A stretch of 64,000 nucleotides of DNA from an uncultured Erythrobacter sp. (GTDB lineage Bacteria; Pseudomonadota; Alphaproteobacteria; Sphingomonadales; Sphingomonadaceae). The stretch spans positions 378,001 through 442,000 of the forward strand of contig CANKYK010000002.1 of the NCBI GenBank assembly GCA_947488155.1, given 5' to 3'. Positions 44,726-54,530 of the stretch are shown here, piece after piece; within the stretch, counting starts at the first letter, position 1; each line of letters begins with the position of its first letter. The translations under genes were made by a program, and so were the position numbers. The notes under the pieces are model-generated. The model was not told the DNA's origin. It made no database searches and saw only the letters and a program-made list of their open reading frames with translations.

Positions 44726-46144
44726 ATGGATACGACCCTTCTCGCGATCATTACACTCATTCTCGGCCTGCTCGTCGGCGGCGGCGCGGCGTGGTTCTTT
44801 GCCTCGCGTCCAGCGGCGGATTTGCGTGAGCGGCTGAGCGAGAAAGAGGGCGAGTTTAAGCAGGCAATCGCGGAACTGGGCGAGGCTCGCATTGAAGTCT
44901 CCGCGCTTGGCGAAAGGGCTGCGCGAGCAGACAGTCTTGCGAGCGATCTGGACAAGGCGCGCGAGGAAAACTCAGGGCTAAAGGCGCAGGCCGCGACCTT
45001 TGCTGAGCAGAAACGCCTGCTGGAGGAATCGCGCGGGGCTCTGCTGAAGGAGTTCGAGAACACCGGCGCCGCTGTGCTGGGCAAGGCGCAGGAGGCATTT
45101 CTGCGCCGCGCGGAGGAGCGCTTTAAGCAATCAGAAGAAACCGGTGAGGCCAAGATCAAATCGCTGTTGCAACCGGTTGGTGAGCGGCTCGAAAAATACG
45201 AGCGTCAGGTGGAGACGCTGGAGAAGCAGCGGGTTGACGCCTTTGGGCAGTTAAACGGCCTGATCCAATCCATGCGGGAAGGGCAGGAAGAGGTCCGGCG
45301 TGAGGCTCAGCGGCTCGGCAATTCACTCACCAATGCTCCGAAAGCGCGCGGGCGCTGGGGTGAGCGAGCGCTGCAAAATGTGTTGGAGCAATGCGGGCTC
45401 GCGGAGCACACAGACTTTCATCTTGAGCAATCGATGGAGACCGATAGCGGACGTCTGCGTCCCGATGCGATTATCAATGTGCCGGGGCAAAAGAAGCTGG
45501 TGATCGATGCGAAAGTGTCGCTCAATGCTTATCAGGCCGCATTTGAGGCGGAGGACGACGGCGAACGCGCGCGTCATCTCGATCTGCACACCAAGAGCAT
45601 GCGCAATCACGTGCAGACGCTTGGCTCGAAGAGCTATCAGAGCCAGTTCGAGGACGCGCCCGACTATGTTGTGATGTTCGTGCCGGGCGAGCACTTCGTT
45701 GCTGCCGCGTTAGAGCACGATCCAGAGCTGTGGGATTTTGCCTTCAGCAATAAGGTCCTGCTTGCCACGCCGACCAATTTGGTGGCGATCGCTCGTACTG
45801 TCGCGCAGGTCTGGCGGCAGGATAAAATGGCCGGAGAAGCGCAGGAAATCGGCAAGCTTGGCGCGGAGTTGTATGACCGGCTGCGGGTTGCGGCAGAGCA
45901 TATGAAGCGCGTTGGCGGAGGCCTTGAAACGGCGGTCGCGAACTACAACAAGTTTGTCGGCAGTTTTGAGCGCAACGTGCTCACATCGGGCAAGCGCCTG
46001 GCCGATAAAGGCATTGAGATCGGCAAGCGCGAGATCGAAGAAGTGCCGCTGGTCGAAAGCGCGCCGCGCTACAACGCACAGGACGCTGCCGAGGTGCCGG
46101 ATGATCTTGGCGCGCTCGATGAAAAGCGTGATGCGGCGGAGTAG
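44726..46144 (+). CDS. rmuC: DNA recombination protein RmuC
   Basis: A 472-residue RmuC, reported to limit DNA inversions at short repeats. A transmembrane helix (LLAIITLILGLLVGGGAAWF, about 4-24) anchors a long coiled coil (about 30-190), followed by the nuclease-like RmuC domain with RGRWGERALQNVLEQCGL, DAIINVPGQKKLVIDAKVSL and PDYVVMFVPGEHF. The ATG at 44726 was chosen since it directly precedes the membrane helix; earlier starts lie in the small ORF region. Confidence 0.93.
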   Translation: MDTTLLAIITLILGLLVGGGAAWFFASRPAADLRERLSEKEGEFKQAIAELGEARIEVSALGERAARADSLASDLDKAREENSGLKAQAATFAEQKRLLEESRGALLKEFENTGAAVLGKAQEAFLRRAEERFKQSEETGEAKIKSLLQPVGERLEKYERQVETLEKQRVDAFGQLNGLIQSMREGQEEVRREAQRLGNSLTNAPKARGRWGERALQNVLEQCGLAEHTDFHLEQSMETDSGRLRPDAIINVPGQKKLVIDAKVSLNAYQAAFEAEDDGERARHLDLHTKSMRNHVQTLGSKSYQSQFEDAPDYVVMFVPGEHFVAAALEHDPELWDFAFSNKVLLATPTNLVAIARTVAQVWRQDKMAGEAQEIGKLGAELYDRLRVAAEHMKRVGGGLETAVANYNKFVGSFERNVLTSGKRLADKGIEIGKREIEEVPLVESAPRYNAQDAAEVPDDLGALDEKRDAAE

Positions 46145-46278
46145 CTGAGCCTTCCTGCTCAACGCCACCATCTTGTTCATGGACACTTGCTTGAAAAACA
46201 ACAGAGTGTGTTGCCATTTTTTCAAGATCTGCCTAGGCCTCTGCACGCCCAAAGATGGGTACTGAAGGGGACTAAATA

Positions 46279-46599
46279 ATGAAAAAGACAAATCTTTTTG
46301 CAGTAGCAACTGCAGCAGCTCTAACGCTTTCAGCGTGTGGCGGCGAAGCAACCGACGCGGCCGCAGAAGGCGCAGCGGAAGAAACCACCGAAACCGCAGC
46401 GGTTGAAGATTGCAACGAAGAGACCCTGGTCGCCAAGGCAACCGAAGTTGGCGAGAAAATGAAAGAGCTCGCTAACGATCCAGAAGCAATGCAAGCCATG
46501 GCTGCCAAGCTTCAAGAAGTTCAGGCGCAAGCTCAGGAAGAAGGCTACGATGTAGCTGCTGCATGCGCAGTTTACGACGAGATGCTTGCTGAAGGCTAA
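46279..46599 (+). CDS. Small acidic lipoprotein, unknown
   Basis: A 106-residue lipoprotein: MKKTNLFAVATAAALTLSAC with lipid-bearing Cys20, an Ala/Glu/Thr-rich acidic spacer, then a helical region with LVAKATEVGEKMKELAND and two cysteines (DCNEE, AACAVYDE) that may pair. A good ribosome site (AAGGGG) precedes the ATG. Function unknown. A strong terminator follows. Confidence 0.75.
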   Translation: MKKTNLFAVATAAALTLSACGGEATDAAAEGAAEETTETAAVEDCNEETLVAKATEVGEKMKELANDPEAMQAMAAKLQEVQAQAQEEGYDVAAACAVYDEMLAEG

Positions 46600-46622
46600 G
46601 CGCTCATCACATTGAGTATTCG

Positions 46623-46660
46623 ATCGGCGAGGCAGGGCTAGGCTCTGTCTCGCCGATTTG
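46623..46660. terminator. Intergenic terminator hairpin
   Basis: ATCGGCGAGGCAGGGC and GGCTCTGTCTCGCCGAT form a 16-bp stem with two G-T pairs and a TA loop, followed by TTTG. It separates the plus-strand lipoprotein gene from the convergent methyltransferase gene. Confidence 0.7.
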
Positions 46661-46707
46661 CTTTGGAGGAGGGTGCGCGTTCGGAGAGGCGCTTACTTAG
46701 TTCGGAT

Positions 46708-47541
46708 TTAACCCTCTAACCCGGCCAGCACTTCATAGGCGAGCACCGCCCCCGCCACCGCCGCGTTGAGCGAATCCGCGCGGCCCCGCATAGGCATCGT
46801 CACACGCAAGTCGCACTCCGCCTCGTAAGCTTCGGGCAGGCCTTGTGATTCATTGCCGACCAGGATGAAGCATGGTGCACTATAATCGGCATCGCGATAA
46901 GGCACGGCATCTCTAAGGGAAGCAGCGACCAATTGGCCATCCCCGTCTCTCAGCCAGGACAGAAACTCCTCCCAACGCGCTTGGGCAATACCTTGTGTGA
47001 ACACCGCGCCCATACTCGCGCGTACGGCCTCTGCGCTGAAAGGGTCGGCGCAATCGTCAATCAGGATCAAGCCACCTGCACCAACGGCGTCACAGGTTCT
47101 CAGCATAGTGCCCAAATTGCCGGGGTCACGAAGGTCCTGCGCCACCATCCAGATCGGCGCAGCCGTCCGGTCCAGAGCGCCGAGTGAGGTGTTAAATTCG
47201 TCAAACACACCAACGACGCTTTGCGCGTTCGACTTACCAGTGATTTTGGTCAGGATGTCGGGCGTGGTGGTGATAACCTCGCCGCCGGCGGTCAGCACCT
47301 CATTCTCCAGCGCATCGAGCAGGCTGTGTTGATCACGCACCGCCGCCATCACCAATGTTCGGGGGATATGACCGCATTCGCGCGCATCGGTCAGCAGGCG
47401 CAGACCCTCGGCCAGGAATTGCCCTGCGCGCTTGCGATGTTTCTTATCGCGCAGTGAGCGCAGATATTTGACCGTGGCGTTGGAGAACCCGGTGATATTC
47501 TTGCGTCCGGGCTCGAACGTGTCATTTGAGGTGTCAGGCAT
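46708..47541 (-). CDS. TrmH/SpoU-family RNA 2'-O-methyltransferase
   Basis: A 277-residue SPOUT methyltransferase. It has an N-terminal RNA-binding region (FLAEGLRLLTDA) and motifs MVAQDLRDPGNLGTMLRTCD, FILVGNESQGLP and LRVTMPMRGRADSLNAAVAG, the three knot motifs of the family. Probably methylates ribose in rRNA or tRNA; the exact site is unknown. The start at 47541 gives the family-typical N-terminus. Confidence 0.92.
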   Translation of the reverse strand: MPDTSNDTFEPGRKNITGFSNATVKYLRSLRDKKHRKRAGQFLAEGLRLLTDARECGHIPRTLVMAAVRDQHSLLDALENEVLTAGGEVITTTPDILTKITGKSNAQSVVGVFDEFNTSLGALDRTAAPIWMVAQDLRDPGNLGTMLRTCDAVGAGGLILIDDCADPFSAEAVRASMGAVFTQGIAQARWEEFLSWLRDGDGQLVAASLRDAVPYRDADYSAPCFILVGNESQGLPEAYEAECDLRVTMPMRGRADSLNAAVAGAVLAYEVLAGLEG

Positions 47542-47549
47542 CGGCCCGC

Positions 47550-47828
47550 TCACTCCTCGCCAAAGCCATCTCCGACGAGTGCGCACAATTCTTCAAGCAC
47601 AGTCTCCGCCCCATCGCCTTCAACGATCAGATCGACGCTGTCGCCTTTCGCTGCGCCCAGCATCATTAGGCCGAGGATAGAGCCGCCGGCGGCTTCATTG
47701 CCGTCCTTCGCAACGCGCACTTTGACACTCTCAGGAAGGGCAGCAACCGCCCCGACAAACTTGGCGCTCGCCCGCGCGTGCAGACCCCGTTGATTGACGA
47801 TTTCCATGGTCCGGCGCGTTTCCGTCAT
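47550..47828 (-). CDS. ptsH: Phosphocarrier protein HPr
   Basis: A 92-residue HPr with phospho-accepting His17 in NQRGLHARASAK and the regulatory Ser50 in AAGGSILGLMML, the target of HPr kinase encoded 1.5 kb upstream. Its start overlaps the EIIA stop by four bases. In alphaproteobacteria this is a regulatory PTS that reports phosphoenolpyruvate/nitrogen status and does not transport sugar. No Enzyme I gene is in the window. Confidence 0.95.
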   Translation of the reverse strand: MTETRRTMEIVNQRGLHARASAKFVGAVAALPESVKVRVAKDGNEAAGGSILGLMMLGAAKGDSVDLIVEGDGAETVLEELCALVGDGFGEE

Positions 47829-48250
47829 ACCTGGGCCTTGCTGGGTTTGGCATCATCCCCGAGAAGCTCGCTGGCGACGGTGATGTAGTTCTTGCCGGCG
47901 TGCTGCGCCGCATCCACCGCTTCCCGCACGCCCATCTTGCTGCGTGCACCGGCCAGGCGGATTAGCATTGGCAAATTGATCCCTGCAATCACTTCAACCT
48001 TGCCGCTATCAAGCAAAGAGATGGCGAGATTGGAAGGTGTTCCGCCGAACAAATCGGTTAGGATGATTACGCCGCTTCCGCTTTCAACTGCCGTGATCGC
48101 CTCGGCAATATCCTGACGCCGCTGCTCCATATCATCATTGGGGCCAATGCAGACTGTCGCGATGTTTTCCTGAGGACCAACGACGTGCTCCATCGCATCG
48201 ACAAATTGCTCCGCAAGGCGGCCATGGGTGACCAGAATCAAACCAATCAT
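47825..48250 (-). CDS. PTS EIIA component, mannose family
   Basis: A 141-residue EIIA-Man-type protein: MIGLILVTHGRLAEQF with phosphorylatable His9, and VIILTDLFGGTPSNLA. The start at 48250 is chosen to begin with the conserved MIGLILVTHG; the open frame extends upstream inside rapZ-proximal DNA. Receives phosphate from HPr. With hprK and chvG/chvI this forms the conserved alphaproteobacterial regulatory cluster. Confidence 0.93.
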   Translation of the reverse strand: MIGLILVTHGRLAEQFVDAMEHVVGPQENIATVCIGPNDDMEQRRQDIAEAITAVESGSGVIILTDLFGGTPSNLAISLLDSGKVEVIAGINLPMLIRLAGARSKMGVREAVDAAQHAGKNYITVASELLGDDAKPSKAQV

Positions 48251-48340
48251 GTGTGAAGTCCGGGTCCGTTCGTTACCTGCGGCGCGGGGCATTGAGACAG
48301 CAATGCCGAGGCCCAATCGTTGCGAGAAGGTTCAAATGCG

Positions 48341-49249
48341 TCACCCACGTTCGATTTCGTCGGCGGCGCGAGAGCCCAAATTGCGGTGCCGGACAGTGGG
48401 CGAAAACCCTGCCTCGCGCAAGCCTTTGGCCATCTCTTCAGCGGTGAAAACTGAGCGGTGTCTCCCTCCGGTGCAACCAAAGGCGACGTGAACATAGGCT
48501 TTGCCTTGCGCCTCATAGCGCGGCAGCAAGGTCAGCAGGAGGTCGCGGATCTGCGCAAAAGCCTGAGCAAATGCGGGATCGCTGGCGACATGTTTGGCGA
48601 CGGGTTCGTCTTGGCCGGTTAGCTCGCGCAGCCCGTCAACCCAGTGCGGATTGTCGAGAAAACGCATATCAAACACCAGATCGGCAAGCGGCGGCATTCC
48701 GCGCGCAAAGCCAAAACTCGAGATGGTGAGCGTTGTCGGTTTGCCAGTCTCTTTGCTGAACAGGTCGCGCACATGGTTTTGCAATTGATTGCTGGCGAGT
48801 TCGCTGGTGTCGATCACGATATCGGCCCAGCGCCGCAGCGGGTCGAGCAATTCACGCTCTGCCTTGATGCCCTCTTGCAGCGGGCGGCCTTGCGCCATTG
48901 GGTGACGGCGGCGGGTCTCATTGTAACGCCGCTCCAGCTCTCCGCTGGCGCAATCGAGGAACATGAAGGTGATCGAGATGTCCTGACGTTTCGCCAGCTC
49001 TTTAACGAGCTCTATGATGTTGCCTGGCACAAATCCGCGCGTCCGCGAATCGAACCCGATTGCCAGTGGCGCGCCTTGTTGATCTGGGTTGGAAATGAGA
49101 CGTTTCAGCAGACGAACCGGGAAGTTATCAATCGTTTCCCAGCCCATATCCTCCAGCACGTCGAGTGTGGTCGACTTGCCCGCGCCTGAAAGGCCTGTGA
49201 CGAGCAGGATTTGCTGGCGTTGATCGCTTTGTGGGTTCGGCTGGTTCAT
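48341..49249 (-). CDS. rapZ: RNase adapter/nucleotide-binding protein RapZ (YvcJ family)
   Basis: A 302-residue P-loop protein: ILLVTGLSGAGKSTTLDVLE (Walker A), IGFDSRTRGFVPG, and the C-terminal FGCTGGRHRSVFTAE. In enterobacteria RapZ senses GlcN6P and directs RNase E to a small RNA; in alphaproteobacteria its role is tied to the PTS cluster. An upstream ATG at 49336 would overlap hprK by 32 bases and add residues outside the family. Confidence 0.93.
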   Translation of the reverse strand: MNQPNPQSDQRQQILLVTGLSGAGKSTTLDVLEDMGWETIDNFPVRLLKRLISNPDQQGAPLAIGFDSRTRGFVPGNIIELVKELAKRQDISITFMFLDCASGELERRYNETRRRHPMAQGRPLQEGIKAERELLDPLRRWADIVIDTSELASNQLQNHVRDLFSKETGKPTTLTISSFGFARGMPPLADLVFDMRFLDNPHWVDGLRELTGQDEPVAKHVASDPAFAQAFAQIRDLLLTLLPRYEAQGKAYVHVAFGCTGGRHRSVFTAEEMAKGLREAGFSPTVRHRNLGSRAADEIERG

Positions 49250-49304
49250 GCGCGAATAATTGCCTTTGCGTTTGCGACCCTCAGGTGCGTTCTTCGCGCC
49301 CGTC

Positions 49305-49742
49305 TCATCGGATTGCAAGCTCGCTCTGTCGTCCATAGAGCTTGAGCGCCCATAGCGCGCGTTCTGCTGGAGCGATTGTACCAGGTACGAACGGCAGGGT
49401 TGGTATGGCGTAACCAAGCAGATCACGGGTGTGGGCGACTTCGCGATAGCGCGGTGCGTCATCAGTTAAGGTCAGGATAAGCGCGAGCGGTGCGCTAGCC
49501 GCAGGCAGATCGACGATTCCCACGCCTCTGATCTCCAGCTTTCCGACAATGTTGTGCGGGGGCGTAGCAAGCACCTGTTCGCCCTCCCGAGTAAGCGTGA
49601 CGCCATCATCACCGATCAGCTTCGCTCCACGTTCGATCAGAGCGAGTGTAAGAGAGGATTTGCCGCTGCCTGGCTCGCCTTCGATCAGCAATGCCTGCCC
49701 ATCAATGGCGACAGCGCTGGCCTGGACAAGCAGCGGCTTCAT
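49305..49742 (-). CDS. hprK: HPr kinase, short alphaproteobacterial form
   Basis: A 145-residue protein holding only the kinase domain: LIEGEPGSGKSSLTLALIE (P-loop 22-29), then GAKLIGDDGVTL and the K3-like GVGIVDLPA. The N-terminal half of Gram-positive HprK is absent, as usual in this class. Phosphorylates the regulatory Ser of HPr. Starts five bases after the chvG stop, so the sensor and PTS genes are co-transcribed. Confidence 0.92.
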   Translation of the reverse strand: MKPLLVQASAVAIDGQALLIEGEPGSGKSSLTLALIERGAKLIGDDGVTLTREGEQVLATPPHNIVGKLEIRGVGIVDLPAASAPLALILTLTDDAPRYREVAHTRDLLGYAIPTLPFVPGTIAPAERALWALKLYGRQSELAIR

Positions 49743-49747
49743 TTTCG

Positions 49748-51319
49748 TCAAACCGCCGCCGGCAGATGGAGTCGCAGGCAAGCACCGCTTTGCCCGTCAG
49801 AGCGGCTTTCCGCTACTAGGGAGCCGTCGTGTGCTTCGGCGATGGCCCTTGCGATCGCGAGCCCGAGGCCGGAATGATTCCCGAAATCCTCGTTGTCTGG
49901 ACGGATGGAATGGAACCGCGTGAACACCTTTTCACGCGCGTCTTCTGGAATGCCCGGGCCTTCGTCGCAAACGGTCAGGGCGACGCATTCGCCGTCATTC
50001 TCAATCTCGACCAATATCGGGGCCTTAGGCGGTGAGAATGACACGGCATTGTCCAGCAAGTTCTCGACCACCCGTTCCAGGCGCGGGCCAACACCGATCA
50101 CATTGGCAGAAAATCCGCGTGTTCTCAGGATGATTTCGCGATTGCGGTTCTCAGCGCGGTCTTCGCGGCTACCGATGATGGCTTGTACCAGATCAGACAG
50201 ATCGATCCGCTCCAATGTGGCGCGCGACATCTCGGAGTCGATCCGACTTGCGTCGGAAATTTCGCTGACCAGGCGGTCGATCCGGCGCACATCATGGGTC
50301 GCAATATCAGTGAGTTTCTCGCGCGTTTCCGCGTCCTCAACGCGCGGCAGCGCTTCGATTGCGCTGCGCAGGCTGGCAAGCGGGTTCTTGATCTCATGCG
50401 CGACATCGGCGGCAAAGCTGTCGACCGCATCGATCCTGTGGCGCAGTGCCCCGGTCATGTCGGAAACCGCGCGGGCGAGCAGGCCGATCTCATCCCCGCG
50501 CTCTGGCAATCGAGGGACTTCGACTTCGCGCTCTCGGCCTTGGCGTACTCTCACCGCCGCTTTGGATAGCAGACGCAGCGGGGTGACGATTGTGCGAGCG
50601 AGGAACAACGACAAAAGGAAAGACGCAAACAATACGAACAGGACCGCCACGACCAGGGTCGAACGAGCCGCGCGTACTGCCTCCGTAATATCGACCGCGT
50701 TGCGCGTGGTGAGCAGGGTTGCACCATTCAACCCAACCGGAGCGGCCGCCGTGATAACGGGTGTGCCATCGCGCCAATCATACAAAGTGATCTGGCTGAT
50801 CCCTTCTTCGCGTGCAGCGACCAATTCTGGCCAGTCGTCGGCCTGGTCCGATTCCTTCTCTACATAATCAGTGACTGGCTTGGCGCTGACGACGGTATCG
50901 ACCGCACGGTCTAGCCAGCGGGCAAAGCGCAGGTTCCAATCATCGTCGCTGATGTCATCAAATTCAAATGCAGGGCCATCTTCGTCAAGCGCGAAGCTGT
51001 CCGCCCAAAGCAACCCTTCTGAATCGAACATGCGCATCCGCATCCGCTGCTCTTTGCCGATTTGCACCAGCAAGGCCTCTTGTCGTTCGCGAGTGACGCC
51101 AGCTAGCGCTTCGGCGGCAATCTGAGCTTCGATCCGGGCCAGCTTAAAGCGTTCATCGAGCAGCTGAGTGCGGTAGCTATCGATGTAAAACAGTCCGCCG
51201 CCCAGGAACAGCAATGGCAATAGGTTCACGATCAATATGCGGGCGGTGAGCGAGAAACGGCCCGTTAGACTGAGACGTTCCACTCCTTGATCCAAAGTTG
51301 GAGCATCATCTTCAACCAT
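49748..51319 (-). CDS. chvG: Sensor histidine kinase ChvG
   Basis: A 523-residue two-component sensor. TM1 ([19 protein letters not shown], about 26-44), a periplasmic domain of ~220 residues, TM2 ([20 protein letters not shown]), HAMP, H-box [13 protein letters not shown], and the ATP-binding domain with [13 protein letters not shown] and DEGPGIPED then [14 protein letters not shown]. The start at 51319 overlaps the chvI stop by eight bases. ChvG responds to acid/cell-wall stress in alphaproteobacteria, usually restrained by ExoR, which is not in the window. Confidence 0.92.
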   Translation of the reverse strand: MVEDDAPTLDQGVERLSLTGRFSLTARILIVNLLPLLFLGGGLFYIDSYRTQLLDERFKLARIEAQIAAEALAGVTRERQEALLVQIGKEQRMRMRMFDSEGLLWADSFALDEDGPAFEFDDISDDDWNLRFARWLDRAVDTVVSAKPVTDYVEKESDQADDWPELVAAREEGISQITLYDWRDGTPVITAAAPVGLNGATLLTTRNAVDITEAVRAARSTLVVAVLFVLFASFLLSLFLARTIVTPLRLLSKAAVRVRQGREREVEVPRLPERGDEIGLLARAVSDMTGALRHRIDAVDSFAADVAHEIKNPLASLRSAIEALPRVEDAETREKLTDIATHDVRRIDRLVSEISDASRIDSEMSRATLERIDLSDLVQAIIGSREDRAENRNREIILRTRGFSANVIGVGPRLERVVENLLDNAVSFSPPKAPILVEIENDGECVALTVCDEGPGIPEDAREKVFTRFHSIRPDNEDFGNHSGLGLAIARAIAEAHDGSLVAESRSDGQSGACLRLHLPAAV

Positions 51320-52076
51320 CGGTGAAGCTGTAGCCTGCCCCATAGAGTGTATCGATTGCGCCAAACTGCGTATCGACGACGCGGAATTTGCGCCGCATGC
51401 GCTTGATATGGCTGTCGACCGTTCGGTCATCCACGAAGATATCATCGGGATAGGCTGCGTCCATCAATTGGTTGCGGCTCTTGATCACGCCGGGGCGCGC
51501 AGCCAGCGCTTCGAGGATCAGGAACTCTGTGACCGTCAGGCTAACCGGCTTCTCATCCCAAGTGACGTGGTGGCGCGCGGGATCCATATACAGCCGCCCG
51601 GTTGAAATGCTGGGATTGACCGGTTCAATTTCCTGCGTCTCTATCCCGATCGCTTTGCTAGGGTCGGCGCGGCGCAAGATCGCACGGATACGCGCGATCA
51701 GCAGGCGCAGGCTGAACGGCTTGGCGATGTAGTCATCCGCACCCAGTTCCAGACCAACTTCCTCGTCCAGCTCATCGTCTTTGGAAGTGAGGAAGATAAC
51801 CGGCAGAGCGGTGTGTTCTCGCACTTTGCTGAGCAATTCCAGACCGTCCATTTTCGGCATCTTAATGTCGAACACGGCCAGATCAGGGGGGTTATCGAGC
51901 AGCGCCTTGAGCGCAGTTTCGCCATCTGAATAGAGCCGGGTCACGAACCCTTCTGCCTGCAGCGCAATCGAGACAGTGGTGAGGATATTGCGATCATCAT
52001 CGACCAGAGCGATGGTCACTTCATCGCCTTTGGTAGGCTCTGCCTTGGTCATCATATCGCTGGTGCTATCGCTCAT
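51312..52076 (-). CDS. chvI: Response regulator ChvI (OmpR family)
   Basis: A 254-residue regulator with a receiver domain (VDDDRNIL, phospho-accepting Asp70 in [15 protein letters not shown], Lys in FLTSKDDE) and an OmpR-type winged helix ([31 protein letters not shown]). It is the first gene of the minus-strand cluster and is divergent from pckA, which its homologues are known to influence in rhizobia. Confidence 0.93.
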   Translation of the reverse strand: MSDSTSDMMTKAEPTKGDEVTIALVDDDRNILTTVSIALQAEGFVTRLYSDGETALKALLDNPPDLAVFDIKMPKMDGLELLSKVREHTALPVIFLTSKDDELDEEVGLELGADDYIAKPFSLRLLIARIRAILRRADPSKAIGIETQEIEPVNPSISTGRLYMDPARHHVTWDEKPVSLTVTEFLILEALAARPGVIKSRNQLMDAAYPDDIFVDDRTVDSHIKRMRRKFRVVDTQFGAIDTLYGAGYSFTDG

Positions 52077-52398
52077 TCGTCATGTCTCCCAGCTACTTAG
52101 TCTGTTTAGCCCGTGCTTGGTTATACTGCCTTTGCAGTGCGGGCGTCACGCCATGAATAGCCGCATCAAGCGCCATAAACAACGCGGGCGTTTTGAGCGC
52201 AAGCGCAGCTTGCATAGATGGCAGTAGATATTGCGCTTACCGCGTTTGACGATGCTGCCACACGCATCTATGCACACGTATGCATAACGGACCAGCGCGA
52301 GCCACTGGCGCACCGCAGGACATTCAAATGCGGTTGCCGGGGAAGCAATGTTTCCGGTTTCATAAATTGCACAACCATATTGGTTCAGGAGAAATGCG
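52077..52398. other. chvI-pckA divergent regulatory region
   Basis: No gene supported. Contains two conspicuous palindromic spots: TATGCACACGTATGCATA-like sequence near 52268 and AACCA-TAT-TGGTT (52373-52385), the latter directly before the pckA ribosome site. Both could be regulator sites for the divergent promoters. Confidence 0.45.
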
Positions 52399-54015
52399 TT
52401 GACCCCGCTTGCCCACCCTCTGTCATCACAGGGTATTGAAACCTCAGCTGAAATCCGCCCTAACTTTGGCACTCCGGAGCTTGTCGAAGCCTCGATTTCC
52501 AGCGGCGAAGGCGCTCTGTCCAAAGATGGCGCATTGGTTGTGAAAACTGGTGCACACACTGGCCGCAGCGCCAAAGACAAGTTCATCGTGCGCGATTCTG
52601 TTACTGAGGACACGGTGTGGTGGGGCAAGGTCAATGCCTCTATGACGCCAGAGCACTTTGCTGCTTTGAAGCAAGATTTCCTCACGGCGCTCGGAGAGAA
52701 AGAGACTCTCTATGTCGCGGATCTATTTGGCGGATCGCAAGCGGAGCACCGCGTCAATGTGCGTGTGATCAACGAGCTTGCGTGGCACAATCTGTTCATC
52801 CGCACTCTGCTGGTCCGTCCAAACGCCGACGAACTTGAAGATTTCGCGCCTGAATACACGATCATTGATCTGCCCAGTTTCCGGGCCGATCCAGTGCGTC
52901 ATGGCACGCGCGGTGAGACGGTGATTGCGGTCAATCTCTCTGAAAAGCTGATCCTGATTGGTGGGACGAAGTACGCAGGCGAGATGAAGAAGAGCGTCTT
53001 TGGTATTCTCAACTATCTGCTGCCGACCAAAGGTGTGATGCCGATGCATTGCTCGGCCAATATCGGACAGGACAATAAAACGGCGGTGTTCTTTGGCCTA
53101 TCTGGCACCGGCAAAACAACGCTCAGCGCGGATGCTTCTCGCACTCTGATCGGTGATGATGAGCATGGCTGGTCCGATACTGCAGTCTTCAATTTTGAGG
53201 GCGGTTGCTATGCAAAGATGATCCGCCTGTCCGAAGAGGCTGAGCCAGAAATCTACGCGACCACCAAACGCTTTGGAACCGTGCTCGAAAACGTAGTGAT
53301 GGACGAGCAGACTCGCACACTCGACTTTGACGACAACTCACTGGCCGAGAATACGCGCGGTGCCTATCCAATTGATTACATACCCAATACCAGCGCGGAC
53401 AATCTTGGGCCAGTGCCCAGCAATGTCGTGATGCTGACAGCGGATGCGTTCGGTGTGCTGCCTCCGATTGCGCGGCTGACACCGGAACAGGCGATGTATC
53501 ACTTCCTGTCTGGCTACACGGCTAAGGTTGCTGGCACAGAGATTGGCGTGACCGAGCCAGAGGCGACCTTCAGCACCTGTTTTGGCGCACCGTTCATGCC
53601 GCGTCACCCGAGCGTCTATGGCAATCTGCTGAAAGAACGTATTGCCAAAGGGGGCGTGCAATGCTGGCTTCTCAACACAGGTTGGACCGGCGGCAAATAT
53701 GGCATTGGCAACCGCATGCCGATCAAGGCGACGCGTGCATTGCTTAACGCGGCGCTGAACGGCGATCTCGATAATGTCGAATATCGCCGTGACGACAATT
53801 TTGGCTTTGATGTGCCCGTCCACGTGCCAGTGTTGGCCGAAGCTGGGATCAATCAAACGATCCTCAACCCGCGCGAGACATGGGCTGACAAACGCGAATA
53901 TGATGCGACTGCTCACAAACTCGTGCAACTGTTCATCGACAATTTCGCAGAATTCGAAGCCCATGTTGACGAAGGCGTGAGGCAGGCCGCACCGGATGCA
54001 CCGGTCGCCGCATAA
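52399..54015 (+). CDS. pckA: Phosphoenolpyruvate carboxykinase (ATP)
   Basis: Converts oxaloacetate to phosphoenolpyruvate with ATP, the entry to gluconeogenesis. 538 residues: [15 protein letters not shown]-loop [13 protein letters not shown] (from Gly233), and [12 protein letters not shown] metal/substrate site. The start is a TTG preceded by AGGAG at 8 bases; the nearby ATG at 52394 opens only Met-Arg-stop, whose TGA overlaps the TTG. Divergent from chvI. Confidence 0.96.
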   Translation: MTPLAHPLSSQGIETSAEIRPNFGTPELVEASISSGEGALSKDGALVVKTGAHTGRSAKDKFIVRDSVTEDTVWWGKVNASMTPEHFAALKQDFLTALGEKETLYVADLFGGSQAEHRVNVRVINELAWHNLFIRTLLVRPNADELEDFAPEYTIIDLPSFRADPVRHGTRGETVIAVNLSEKLILIGGTKYAGEMKKSVFGILNYLLPTKGVMPMHCSANIGQDNKTAVFFGLSGTGKTTLSADASRTLIGDDEHGWSDTAVFNFEGGCYAKMIRLSEEAEPEIYATTKRFGTVLENVVMDEQTRTLDFDDNSLAENTRGAYPIDYIPNTSADNLGPVPSNVVMLTADAFGVLPPIARLTPEQAMYHFLSGYTAKVAGTEIGVTEPEATFSTCFGAPFMPRHPSVYGNLLKERIAKGGVQCWLLNTGWTGGKYGIGNRMPIKATRALLNAALNGDLDNVEYRRDDNFGFDVPVHVPVLAEAGINQTILNPRETWADKREYDATAHKLVQLFIDNFAEFEAHVDEGVRQAAPDAPVAA

Positions 54016-54039
54016 CACAATTTTACAATTGGAGAGGAG

Positions 54040-54075
54040 GGTCCCGCCCGGCGAGACAGCCGAGCGGGGCCTTTT
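54040..54075 (+). terminator. pckA rho-independent terminator
   Basis: GGTCCCGCCCGGC and GCCGAGCGGGGCC form a 13-bp stem with two G-T pairs and a short loop, followed by TTTT, 25 bases after the pckA stop. Confidence 0.8.
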
Positions 54076-54136
54076 CATTTGCGGCCTTTGCGCGCAGACT
54101 GCCGCAATCAAGAATCACTAAAGAAGGATCACCAAT

Positions 54137-54502
54137 ATGAGCATTCTCGACAGCATCATGCAGCAAGTTTCAGGCTCACCAGACACGGTTGCGAACCTTG
54201 CAGAAAAGGTTGGAATTGATCCTGCAATGGCTGAAAAAGCCGTTGCCGCACTGGGCCAATCGCACGCAGAAGATGGCGACACGGTAGAACTCGCTGCAGA
54301 GAAAACGGGCATCGACACCGGCATGCTTGGCTCAATCATGGAACAAATGGGCGGAGAAGGCGCATTGGGCGACCTTTCCTCCAAATTGCAGGGCGGTGAA
54401 GGCGGCCTCGCAGGTCTAGCCTCGATGCTTGACCGTGATGGCGACGGAAACCCGATCAACGACGTGATGGGCATGGCCAAGGGCCTCTTCGGGAAGAAGT
54501 GA
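54137..54502 (+). CDS. DUF937/YidB-like helical protein
   Basis: A 121-residue helical protein without signal or membrane segment: LDSIMQQVSGSPDTVANLAE then VGIDPAMAEKAVAALGQ, resembling the repeated helical units of YidB/DUF937 proteins; a second unit (EKTGIDTGMLGSIMEQMGG) follows. The C-terminus is Gly-rich with DRDGDGNPIND, an EF-hand-like calcium loop. AAGGA precedes the ATG. Paired with the next DUF937 gene. Confidence 0.75.
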   Translation: MSILDSIMQQVSGSPDTVANLAEKVGIDPAMAEKAVAALGQSHAEDGDTVELAAEKTGIDTGMLGSIMEQMGGEGALGDLSSKLQGGEGGLAGLASMLDRDGDGNPINDVMGMAKGLFGKK

Positions 54503-54530
54503 TCGCGATATTTGATCGAAGGGAATAGCC

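Noticed and set aside
52218..52439. 73-codon plus-strand open frame before pckA
   Set aside because: Overlaps the pckA start in another frame, lacks a ribosome site, and has no recognisable product.
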